Below are positions 47,036 to 58,574 of a stretch of DNA of 64,000 bases, piece by piece. Below the pieces are notes generated by a model, which was not told the DNA's origin, ran no database searches, and saw nothing but the letters and a program-made list of their open reading frames with translations. Made by a program: the position numbers and the translations under genes. The stretch comes from Diospyros lotus (lineage: Eukaryota; Streptophyta; Magnoliopsida; Ericales; Ebenaceae): contig NC_068339.1 in assembly GCF_014633365.1 (NCBI RefSeq), positions 11,927,925-11,991,924 on the forward strand, read 5' to 3'. How positions within the stretch are numbered: position 1 is the first letter of the stretch; the number at the start of each line of letters is the position of its first letter.

Positions 47036-50006
47036 TGTAACGACCCGTCAAGGGGTCTAGACATTTTTGGGTATTTTATTTTGGGTTCAAAAATTTTTGT
47101 TTTAATTAATTGAGGGTTGAAAATATTCTCCCTTGTTTATTGGAATAAAGAGTAAGTGGAAATAAGAATTTTGTAGCCTATTTAATTGGGATCCATCAAT
47201 GTGGGAAAAGTCCAAATAAATTGGGCCATTGTGATGTGTTCAAAATTTTTAATTATATTATGAATTGGCTTGGATTATGATAATTCATTTGGATTAATGA
47301 GTTGGGCCATGGAATGGCCCAAGGTATGGGCTGAGCCCAATTGGGGAATGAGATTTGAAATTTTTGAAAGAAAGTCATAATAAAATAAATTAGCCATCAA
47401 ATGTCAATAGTGCCCTTGGTCTTCCATTTGACCATTGTAAAGGTGAAAGGCAATCAGGTCATTTGGACAAAGTTGCAGGTGCAGACTGCGCATTGCCCTC
47501 TTCATGTTTCATCTGCAGTGGAGACCTTTTCTCTTGTGCGTACTCTCCTTTCCTATCTAAGACTTCTTCTCCTTATCTTTCATTTCCCCTCCTGGTTGCT
47601 GGTATTTTCGTCTGGGTTGATAGCAGCTTCAGGAATGGAGGATTTTTCTGCATAGCAAAGTTATCAGGCAAGTTCTTCTTGCACTCCCCTTTGATTTTCA
47701 GTGCAAGTTCCTTCACATATCTCCTTCTGCCAATATGATTAATGCGTACATGTTGGCTTGCTGTGTCCATTTTAGCTCATTTAGCTCACTGTGTTCATTT
47801 TATCTCATTGTGTTCAACCTTTTGCTTTTGTATCTCTCTGTGGGTCTTCTTGCGATCTCAAAATGGGGTTTGTTTTCACCCCAAGCTTTCTTCGTGAATG
47901 GCATTTTATATAGCTAGGTGAGGATGAGAACCTCTGTTCGTTCTGCATCCAAAGAAGCAGTGTTCAATGTATATATATCTATATATATTTGTGTGTATCA
48001 CCCCCTGAATGAGCTTGCTGATCCAAATGCTTCTTATATGTATATGTGCTGTGTTTGAATGTAAAATGCTCAGTCCATTCAAATGATTTTATTAAGGTAT
48101 TTGGAGCAAACAGCAAAAGCCTCAACTGAAAATATATATAAACTGTTTGCCTATATATATGAGACCCACTTGTAACTACTTATATTCAATATGCGTAACG
48201 AGCTGATACCCCCCAGAGATTTGAAAAGCTTATTAAAGCATGCCCTGCCTAGCTTGTCCTTCCCCTGAGGTCTCTTGAGCTCTCTCCGTAAGCTGCGACC
48301 TCAAGACCGAGCTGTTCCCGAGCTCGTCCCATATGCCTTTGAATGAGAGCTATCAGCTCTCACCCTGTTTATTTACCTTTCCCTAACTTAAGTAAATGTT
48401 TGCATTTTCCTTAATTTATATTTTACTTTTCTTTACTCTAATACATAAATGTAAATAAGAAAGTACCCCCCATTTGGATTCAATAAAAATATCAAAAAAA
48501 TCAAAATCCATAAAAATAAAAAGTTAGAATTTTGGTTTTAGTACAAATCCATGAATTTGCAATTTTACCGCCATCGAAATACATAGTTTCCGTTTCTTGA
48601 AAAATTCATTAAAAATCATTTTTACAACAATAAATGCTAGTAATCAAATTACCGGGAGTTAGTTTTTCAAGATGAAGACATTTTCAAAAAATGTTCTATT
48701 TGGTCCATTACCTTAGAAAAATTTCAGGATTATGTTTGGTCAGCAATTTCACGTGGTGTGGTCATTTGATTGCATGGGGTCGAATAATGAATTTGAGCTA
48801 TGAGCATGAATGCAAGTAAATGCATACTATCACTGGTTAAATGAAATCACAACAATCATATGATGGGAATAATAGTTATTAAATTTATAATACTCCTCAA
48901 CTGGTGAATCGAGATTTAATATTAAATAGCATCTCTCAAAGAAGTATTCTTGTGTTGTAAATTACATTAAGCATTTTTGTGTCATAAATTACATCTTGAA
49001 TGTGGTAAACATTATGAAGTAAGATATGTTGAATTTATTTGATGATGGGGGAAATACCCGGTATGGGTAAGTGATGTTAACAGCATGAATATTGCAGAAT
49101 CAGGAATTTAAATACATGTGGTTGGCAAATGCATACATGATGCATACATGTACAGGTTTCATATATATATGTTTTGCGCACCTATTATTTTGCGCGGAGG
49201 GAGAAAGGGTACCCTAGAGCACTTGGCACGGGACGAGGTGGCCATAGCCCGGCAGGTTGGCTCCATATTTATTGTGAGGTTCTATAAAACTTATGCACTT
49301 TTGCATGCATTGATTTATGGCTTGAGAGCCGGGGAAATTGATATTGATAATGAAATTATGCACTTTTGCATGTACTGAATTATAGCTTGAGAGCCGGGGA
49401 AATTGATATTGATAATGAAATGATGCACTCTTGCATGTATTGATTGATGGCTTGCGAGCCTGTGAGAATTAATAATGATATTGAAATTTTATGCACATTT
49501 GCATAGGGATACATGGTGAGATGATATATTGGGTTGAATTGATAATTCATGAATTATGAATCTTGTATATATTGTGGAGTCCTTGATTACTCTTCTTGGT
49601 GTCATCGTGTTCTTGAATCATATATATTGTTCCTTGTTTCTCGAACTTGCTGAGCCTTGTGGCTCACTTGATCTTCTTTGCCATTCCAGGTAAAGGAAAG
49701 ACGGTTATTGGGGGCGAGTCCAATAGAACTGCAACCCAGGGATAGTGGTGTACGGAGACGCGTCCTAGCTTTAAAGATCCTAGTTAGTGATTTGGTGAGG
49801 TTTGTAGTAGTGAAAATTTATTATGTTTTGGCATTTGAGCCTCACATTATTTTGTATGGCCATCGAGCCTAGAGTTATGAGATATTGGAAATGTAATTAA
49901 ATCTTATTAAATTTCCGCTGCTAGAAATGAAATGAGTTGAGTTCAGTTTTGTTCTATATCATCCATGTAAGGACCTTCTTTCGAGTATTCGGAAGCGGGC
50001 CTTACA
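47036..50006 (+). mobile_element. LTR-like non-coding insertion no. 5 (2.97 kb), probable solo LTR
   Basis: It starts TGTAACGACCCG and ends GCGGGCCTTACA, so the ends form an 11-12-bp imperfect inverted pair. The perfect 5-bp duplication is GAGGA (47031-47035 and 50007-50011). Plus orientation: hairpin GAGCC-TTGT-GGCTC at 49652-49665, 341 bp from the right end, followed by GCCATTCCAGGTAAAGG. It is the closest relative of insertion no. 4, in reverse orientation. A three-copy tandem repeat of about 65 bp lies at 49300-49510. Small open frames (for example 47401-47738) lack domains. Confidence 0.88.
49300..49510. repeat. Three-copy tandem repeat (about 65 bp) inside LTR-like insertion no. 5
   Basis: The phrase GCTTGAGAGCCGGGG begins near 49320 and 49384, and a diverged third copy (GCTTGCGAGCCTG) near 49450. 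TGCACTTTTGCATG recurs in step with it. Insertion no. 4 shows only one diverged equivalent, so the duplication arose after the two copies separated. Confidence 0.8.
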
Positions 50007-50190
50007 GAGGAGGCCAAGGTTTTGGGGAAAACAATGGAGGCGGTGGGAGAGGTCGAAGAACAACAATGGAACAGGCTAAGGCAGAGAGTATGATTTGCGT
50101 AAAACGAAGGGATGAGATAAGCATGACCAAGGTTTGGGGAAACCAATCGAAGTTGATCATATTATGTAGGAGCTTAGAGGGGAGAAAAAC

Positions 50191-52312
50191 TGTGACACCC
50201 CAGCCCCACTACCAAGTGTCATCGTAACACGTGGCTACAACCCCAGCCTATCACGAAGGACGATTATGCCCCGTCATCATAAAGTATTAAAGTAATATGG
50301 ATGCCCTGGGTGGGGTCCAGGCTTCGTCGCCTCCGACTGTCGAGTATTCGGGTTCAAGAACATAGGCAACGAAAATTTACCCGACTAGGCCTTTAAAATA
50401 CAAATCAAATTAATTATCAACATGCTCAATAAAAATACTTTAACAGTTAAGCATATCACATTCTTTAAATTACTCATAGCTGGAACCTTAACTTGATCCA
50501 AAGCAAATTTTATTTAAATTATAGCCATCTTTCATAGTCAAGTATAGAGAATATATAATTTACATAAACGACACGTACATGACCTACATCCTCATTGCCC
50601 GCAATCACTGTTAACTTGCGATTCTTCCACCACTACCGCTTTCCCTTTCTTAGACCCCGAGCCATCTGTTGGGTTAGTGGGAGTGAAGGGGGGTGAGTCT
50701 GGGGACTCAATAAAGGCAATATGCAACGCAGTAAATTAATAAGCATGATATCATAGATAAAAATAAAGTGCAGCGTGCATGCAAGCCCGTCCACCGCACC
50801 TATCTCAGGCTCAAGATGGCCCATAATAGTTTCATCTATGACCCCGTCCTAGGACCTTCACGGTCAATAATTCATTGCCCCATGCCTGTAGACACTTCCT
50901 CAACATCTTATGCAAGTCATGACAAAAGTAATTTACAAGCAAAATATATTAAACCCTTACCTTTTAATTATTTGATGCTTGGCAATCAACTCTATTGCAC
51001 AAACCGATAACGTACCCACAACACCTTTATCACAATTATACATATACATAAGGCTAAGTAATTAATTAATTAGCCAATGTCTAAATTCAGTAGTTTGACT
51101 AATTTACTAATTTAACTAACTTACTAAACCAATTAATTAAATTAAACTTCAACCTAACCTATAATTAAAATAAATTTAACTCAATTAAACTAATTAAATT
51201 ACTTATTAAACCTAATTCATTGTCAAACTTCGCTTCACGGACCCTTCCTCTCCTCTCCTTCACTTCATGTCTTGCTCCCTTTCAATTACACTCAGCCAGC
51301 CGCCCCTCTTGCGCAATTTCACCGTGGGTTAAGCCCACTGTTTCTCTTTAATTTAATTAAATATGTACATGGCTGGGGTAAATCCTTGGGGGCCAAGGCT
51401 ATGCCAGAAACTGCCATGTGGCAACGAGAAAAGAGGGAGCAATTCTCGGCCATGAACTTCTCAGAAGCTTGGCAACACGCCTATGCATACATCACATACA
51501 TTATATCTTATCTATATATATTATATTATGCTTTCTTTCCACTCCATTCCATGTGCTTGCAATTTATTTCAATGTCAACCATAGATTCTCATCCTTGGTT
51601 GACGCCCACGATTACCAATATATATATTCTTTATATATAATATATTATATCCTTATAATATACCATATTAATATAAAAATTATTTATTAAAAATCCCATT
51701 TAAAAATTGTTTTAATTGCTAGTATACCTTAACATCAAATTAATAATTATTGAGATACTTAAAAACCAGAGACATATCTAACAATTTGGAATGGGGTGGG
51801 CTGAGTCAGGGGTGAGCTGAAATGAATTTAGGCCAGACTTTTATATTAGAATTTTAATTTTTTTGTGGGACAGCTCACATTTGTATTCGCCCCTACTTAA
51901 AACTCACAATCAATCATTCCAAATTACTTAATATGGCCGATTTCGTCTCTGCGCCCGCACGAGGTCTTTATTCCACCGAAAAATGCTTCAGGGTTGCCTT
52001 CTTGGAAAAATCGAACCACCCCTAGGGTTCCCTCAGCTTCCCGAAAGTCCTCTACGACCATTTAGTACTGACATCTATTTGGACTTATACAAAAATTATT
52101 CTGAAATTTATTTCCGATCTAATTGCTTCCAGCATCATCAATTTCATCTTGAAATACTCACCAATCTCATGCTCTCTTTCCTAGATATCCTAGTCCCGAG
52201 ACATTTCATGCCATCAATTCAGCAATTTGTTAATTTTCTCAAAATTACGTATAACTAAATAAATTACTTTAAAATTCATAAATTAATTATTTCTAAAATT
52301 AGGAATGTAACA
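50191..52312 (-). mobile_element. LTR-like non-coding insertion no. 6 (2.12 kb), probable solo LTR
   Basis: It starts TGTGACACCCCAG and ends GGAATGTAACA, with a perfect 5-bp duplication AAAAC at 50186-50190 and 52313-52317. A hairpin GAGTC-TGGG-GACTC lies at 50695-50708, 504 bp from the left edge, farther in than in its sisters. Minus orientation is inferred from the hairpin end and the GC-richer block at 51230-51480 towards the other side. It landed only 184 bp from insertion no. 5. No coding domains are seen. Confidence 0.8.
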
Positions 52313-52789
52313 AAAACCTAACCTGTGACCTAGGAAGGGGTTGAAGAGAGAGCATCCCGGTGGCGGACCTCAAAGGCAGGGGGCATTGCAGAGACGACAG
52401 AAACCCTATATAAAGCATCGCGGTGGCTGCACCAACAAAAACTTTGACTGTCGTCCCTCTTATGGACTTTTTCTTTTACCTTATTTTCCTTTTCCTCTCT
52501 ATGCTTTGGCTATCTTTATATTGAATATGCTGGACAACAATATTGCAAATACACTGGAAGGATATATATCATTTATAGACACAAGATATATAAGACTGAA
52601 CTGAAGGAGATAGAAGTTTATTAGCGTGATGGTGCCTCTTAATTAAGGAGAATCTAAATGCAGACACTAAAGCTTATGGTGGAGATCAATAAAATCGATT
52701 CTTGTGGTTGTGCTGGCAAGCACAGAAAGTACTGTTTAATTTTAGGATAATATTCTTAATTAATGCTTGGGGCCAATTCGCACTCTACT
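52313..52789. other. Unassigned sequence between insertion no. 6 and the repeat array
   Basis: The first 100 bp continues the G/A-rich host sequence seen at 50007-50190. CCCTATATAAAGC near 52408 resembles a TATA box, but no gene follows that I can recognise. Confidence 0.35.
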
Positions 52790-54290
52790 AGCTACAAAAA
52801 ATTCATTAATTAATGACAGGTTTAATAACGGAATTTTTTGGTCACTATTTTGAAACGGATTTGTGACGAAAATTTCATCGTCAAATTTTTTAAATTTAGC
52901 GACGGAATATTTTTCACTAAATATTTTTAATACTTTTTATAAAATTTTAAATTTAGCAAAGGGATTACCCGTCACCAAATAATTAAAAAAATAAAAAATA
53001 AAATAAAATTTATTTAGCAACGGATAAACCCGTCCCTAAATAATTTAAAAAATAAAAAATAAAATAAAATCATTTAGAGATGGGATTATCTCTGTTGCTA
53101 AATAATTAAAAAAATAAAATTTATTTAGCGATAATAAAAAAATTTACAAAATAAAATATAATTAATTTAGCGACGGGTAAACCCGTCACTAAATAATTTT
53201 AAAAAATACAAATAAAATGAAATTATTTAGCGAGAAAATTACCCATCACTAAATAATTAAAAAATAAAAAATAAAATAAAATTATTTAATAATTATTATA
53301 AAATAAAATAAAATTTATTTAATGACAAGGAAACTAGTCAATAAATAGTTTAAAAAAATTAAAATAAAATAAAATTATTTAACTACAAGATTACCTGTCA
53401 CTAAATAATTAAAAAATAAAATTATTTAGCGACGGGATTACCCATCGCGAAAATAATTAAAAAATAAAAAATAAAATAAAATTTATTTAGCGACGAGTAT
53501 ACCTGTCGCTAAATAATATTAAAAATAAAAAATAAAATAAAATTATTTAGCGACGATTTGCCCCATAGCTAAATAATTTAAAAAATAAAAATAAAACAAA
53601 ATTATTTAGCGACGGGTAATCTTGTTGCTAAATAATTAAACAAAATACAAGTAAAAAAATATTATTCAGCCACAAGATTACCTATTACTAAATAATTAAA
53701 AAAATAAAAAATAAAATTATTTAGCAATGGGATTACCCGACACTAAATAATTAAAAAATTTTAAAAGTTAAATAAAATTTATATAGTAATAATTAAAAAA
53801 AATAAAAAATAAAATAAAATTATTTAACGACGGAATTTCCCATCACTAAATAATTAAAAAAATAAAATGAAATTATTTAGTAATGGGATTACTCGTCGCT
53901 AAATAATTTAAAAAATAAAAAATAAAATAAAATTTATTAAACGACGAATAAACCCATTGCTAAATAATTTAAAAAATTAAAATTAAAATTAAATTTATTT
54001 AGCGATGGGTTAAGCCATTGTTAAATAATTTAAAAAATAAAAATAAAATAATATTTATTTAGTGACAGATATTTTGTCACTAAACAATTAAAAAATAAAA
54101 ATTAAATTAAATTTATTTAGCTATTTGATATTCCGTCGTTAAATAATTAAAAAATTAAAAATTAAATTAAATTCATTATTCGTTGCTAAATAATTAAAAA
54201 AATTGAATAAAATTAAGAATATTTAGCCTTGAAATATTTCGTCTTTAAATAATTAAAAAAAATTAAATTGTTTAAGAAATTTAAAAATTT
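52790..54290. repeat. Degenerate array of TTTAGCGACGGG/CCCGTCGCTAAA units (CACTA-type subterminal DNA)
   Basis: Roughly every 40-70 bp an AT-rich spacer (AAATAATTAAAAAATAAAA-like) alternates with TTTAGCGACGGG followed by ACCCGTCGCTAAAT, often as a palindromic pair. The left edge near 52790 has CTAGCTACAAAAAATTC, a possible worn CACTA terminus. The right boundary is unclear; isolated units reach 54540. There is no coding sequence. It is probably an old CACTA derivative or a tandemly expanded subterminal region. Confidence 0.6.
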
Positions 54291-55803
54291 AAATTATTTA
54301 AACAAATATAAGTATAACTTCTATAATACACAAAAACATCTCAAGAGTGTCGTTTGGATCATCACTCCACTCTTAAGGATAGACTTAAAGATTAAAACAA
54401 ATTACCAACAACATTTAACTAAAGAAGGGTCAAAAGTATGTTAATTTTACGAAATGCTACAAGGGCATAACTTTACTCTCCACACTCCTTTTTTACATAT
54501 GCTACAAGCCTACAAATTATTTAGTGACGAAATATTTTTATAGCTAAAAAATAAAAAATTAAATAAAATTTAAAATTTTATTAAATTTTTTACTAAATAT
54601 ATATAAATATTTCCACTAAGTTAATTGTGTACAAAATATATATAAATTAGAACCACTTAACAAATTGGTATAAAATAGTGCATTAGAAAATAAGAAATAA
54701 TTTATCAATTTCATGAGTTATATGATTCAAAATCTTATCTACTCTAAATAAAACAAGTGTAGAATGAGATATGGGTAGCCTGCAACATAAATAAAATTTT
54801 CACAACATTATTTATGTAGATTGGGGTCTCCATTTAATCAAAATATAATTACGTGACAAAAATATTATATATAATTGAATACAAGTTTTTATATAATAAT
54901 TTTTTATTGAATGATTTTATGGTCCAAATAAAACCATGCATCATATAGAAAATTTAAAAAACTCATCTGTTGAGGTATTATTAATTTTCTCGATAATAAA
55001 TTAATATTTGATAATACCTATTTAATTATTTGAAACCAACCAGGCATATTTCTTAATTAATTTTTTTTTATTTCACTTTATTTTTCTTTTTTTCAATGCA
55101 TTTGATAAATCAGCACATACTGGTGATTAAAAGACTAAAATGTGATATTACATATGACACTTTTTTAATTTGATATGAGCATACATGCTACGCAAACAAC
55201 AAATCTATCGCAAACAACAAACGTTACAATAATTTTATGAATAAAGATTCAAAATAAGAAATCCATCGCAAACATTTGGATCATATCATTATCTCAAAAT
55301 AATTTTTTTATTATTTTAAAATTTAAATGAGATTGCAGAGATAAGTGGGACCATTCGCATCCTAGAGGAAAAATATATACACACATGAAAAAAAATATTA
55401 AATTAATATATTAATCAATGATCATATGAACAAATGCATCCAAAAGGGCATAATATTACTTAAGTAATTTTGATATATCCTCTCTATACAAATCAAGAAA
55501 CACTTCTCAAAAAATATATAAAAATTCTTAAAAAAATTTCTTTTATCATTGGAATTGATACACCAAGTTTTTTGAGTAATATCCATATTAAGATTGTTTT
55601 TGTTTGTAGTATTCTATAATTATATATATATGAATCAATCGATTAAGATTTATGAAGAACATCAATATTAGTACAATTAAAAATCATACATTTGACAATA
55701 CTTGACATGTCATATCAAGTAAAAATGAAATTAAAAATCTAGCAATTAATATCAAGTGCCTTCAACATTTATAGTGCAAATTCAAAGATATAAATAAATG
55801 GTC
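54291..55803. other. AT-rich intergenic stretch, nothing recognised
   Basis: Apart from one worn TTTAGTGACG unit near 54520 there are no repeats, gene signatures or element ends that I can defend. Confidence 0.5.
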
Positions 55804-56640
55804 CACAACAAGAATTTCGGGATTTAGCGACGGAATATTTCCGTCGCTAAATTTATTTAGCGACAGACATTTTTCGTCGCTAAAGTCTTCGTCGCTAAAA
55901 TATTTTTGCGATGGATTCGTCGCCAAATTAGCGACAGAAATATTTCCCTCACTAAGTATATTTTTACAAAAAATTGCGACGAAATATTTTAGTCGCAATA
56001 TTTTTAAAAAAAATAGAAAATAAGATATTTTTTTATTAGTGACGAAATATTCTGTCGCTATATTTTAATATTTTAAGTTTTTTAAAAATATTGCGACGGA
56101 ATTTCCATCGCTATTATTTTTTAAATTTTTTTATTAGATTAATTTTAGCAACGGAATTTCTAATATTTTAAATTTTGCGATGGAAAACTCCGTCGCTATT
56201 AGTTTTAGAATTTTTTATTAAATTAATTTTAGCGACGAAATTTTTCGTCGCTATTAATTTTCGAATTTTTTATTAAATTAATAATAGCGACGGAATTTTC
56301 AGTCGCTATTAATTTTTGAATTTTTTATTAAATTAATAATAGCGACAGAATTTTCCGTCGCTATTAATTTTCAAATTTTTTATTAAATTAATAATAGCTA
56401 CGAAAAATTCCGTCGCTATTAGTTTAGAATTTTTTTAAAATTAATTTTAGCGACAGAATTTTCTATGGCTAAAATAAATTAAATTTTTTTAAAAAAATAT
56501 ATAAAAAAATTATTGCGACGGAATTGTTCCATCGCAATTCATAAAATTGATTGTGATGGAATAATTCCGTCGCAATTCATTAAAGTTTTTTAAAAATTTT
56601 AGTGACAAAATTTATTTTCGTCGCTAAAATTAATATATTT
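55804..56640. repeat. Subterminal inverted repeats of the coding CACTA
   Basis: About a dozen units of AGCGACGGAATTTTC and complements (CCGTCGCTATT), separated by AATTTTTTATTAAATTAAT-like spacers. This is the expected binding-site region for the element's TNPA-type protein. The unit resembles those at 19215-20242 and 52790-54290. Confidence 0.75.
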
Positions 56641-56917
56641 TTTAAATTAATTTTAATTTATTATTTAATTTGTAAATTTATCTATAATTATTATCAAACA
56701 AATTATATAAAAATTCTAAAATTTATATTTATAATATAGCTAAAATTAATATTTTTTTAATTTATTATTTAATTTGTAAATTTATTTATAATTAATTATT
56801 AAACAAAGTATATAAATATTCTAAAATTTATATTTATAATATAGAAATTAACATTCAAACAAGATACTAATAATTGTTTGTTACATACTAATCGTTATAT
56901 AAAAATAATTGCAAAAA

Positions 56918-58508
56918 CTAATCATCTAAATAATCATCAGAGTTAGGTTGAGAAGTCGATTGTGGCTGAGAAGAAGAAGAAGAAAAAGAAGGAACTATGC
57001 CACGAGTAGATGCAATAAGTTGTTCAATCAAAAATCGCATCTTTGACATCAGTCGTCGAACGTCATTCAGCTCATGAGCCTGTGAATTTATCTGCTCCTC
57101 CTACAATTTTAATTTCTTTATCATTTCTTGTATAACTGGGTTTCCATTGAGACCAGATGAGACAGAAGATGAGCTGCCAACATCAGAAAATTTTGATTGG
57201 GATAAGGATCCCGTGCCATAAATCCTTTTCTTTTTGTTTTTTCCCCTGACAGCCTAGATGAATATTTGATCGTAATCTGGCTGCTGAGGCTCCTCAGACC
57301 CCTCATTTTGTTGAGTTGCTTGCTCTAGCAACTGTCCGTACGTTTCCTACAACAGTTTAACGAAGAAAATAGAATAAATCAATTATGAATATTAAATTTT
57401 ACGTTAATTATAAAAATGATATTATTTACAATTAAAAAACTTACAGCGACACTTAAAGAACGTCTGTCGACATACACCATCTGTCCTTCCTCATTTTTTT
57501 TAGAATGAGTTCGTTCAAATAGTTCAATTAGTGTAGGCTCTCTCCCAAACTCCTTTGTCTAAAAAAAAAAGTGATAAAATTAACCATTTTAATAATAATT
57601 TTTTTTAAATATTAACAAATTAAATAAATTAAATCTCTTACCATTCGTCTTTTATGCTCCGCTGAAGATATAAAACCCCCAGTATGGCGGGAAGGACCAG
57701 TGCCAGGGCCACCTGTCTCACTCAAACGGTTCAGCGATGCTTGTGTTGACCATTTCTTGAAAGCTTCGTCTTGTTCCCATTTCTGCATCCAACTATCCCA
57801 AACATCATCTAACACAAAGATCGATTTTCCATTGGCATGCTACTTACGAATGTTGTCGATATATCGCTTAGCTGCTTTTTGTGCCCACTCTCTTCTCACC
57901 AATGCATCAATTGCAGGATCCCACTGAAAAATTTTCTGTAAAAAAAAAAAAAGATTAAATAGTTTAAACATTTCTACATTAATAGTTAATATATATATAT
58001 TATTAATTTGAATTTAATACCGCAAATTCATCCCAATACAAGCCCTTTGTCTCCGAAGGCACTTCTTTCCAAACATGACCTTCCTTATGAAGACGTTTCT
58101 TGAAGATTGTCGATATAATATGGGAGATGTTCATTGTACGACAAAAGATGCTCCTGCATACAAATAATAATAATTAGTATAAAAACTAACACATATCATA
58201 ATGTAAAAATAAATAAAAATAAATTAAAGTTACCCATCGCCATCTTGCTGTATAACATGCAGTGATTCAGATGTAAAATGACTAGCAATCGAGTGAGATG
58301 ATGGATGTACTGGTGACTCTGTAGGAAGGGTCGATGCAGAAGCAACTGTTGGGGCAGCAACAGGAGATGCTGATGGGAGGGAGGCCGATGAAACATCCCC
58401 CAAAATATGTGGTGCTGTAGTAGATGAGGTAGAAGCAGCAGTGGACCCAGAAGAGTTAGGTCTAAAACTACTGCATCCTGCACGATATTGTCCTCTAACA
58501 CCTGTCAT
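56918..58508 (-). pseudogene. TNPA/Transposase_24-like protein gene (plant En/Spm family), with stops
   Basis: A minus-strand multi-exon gene. The first piece (58508-58230) is Ser/Ala/Pro-rich. The second (about 58150-58022) includes FKKRLHKEGHVWKEVP. The third (about 57935-57612) has DALVRREWAQKAAKRYIDN, then KWSTQASLNRL and HTGGFISSAEHKRR. The fourth (about 57560-57445) has EFGREPTLIELFERTHSK. The fifth (about 57360-56918) is charged, ends SDDYLDD, and has a likely coiled coil. This order matches the Ptta/En/Spm Transposase_24 family, which binds subterminal repeats. TAG codons interrupt it at 57840-57842 (after NIRK) and near 57253-57258 (after DQIFI), both where Trp would fit. Exon limits are estimated from GT-AG signals. 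Confidence 0.72.
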
Positions 58509-58574
58509 ACCTATAATAAATAAATCAATATCATTAATAATTAAACATAAGTATTTAAGTCATAAAATTTACCT

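Noticed and set aside
46854..47060. Lys/Glu-rich 68-codon frame as a small gene
   Set aside because: It runs across the left boundary of LTR-like insertion no. 5 and has no homologous features.
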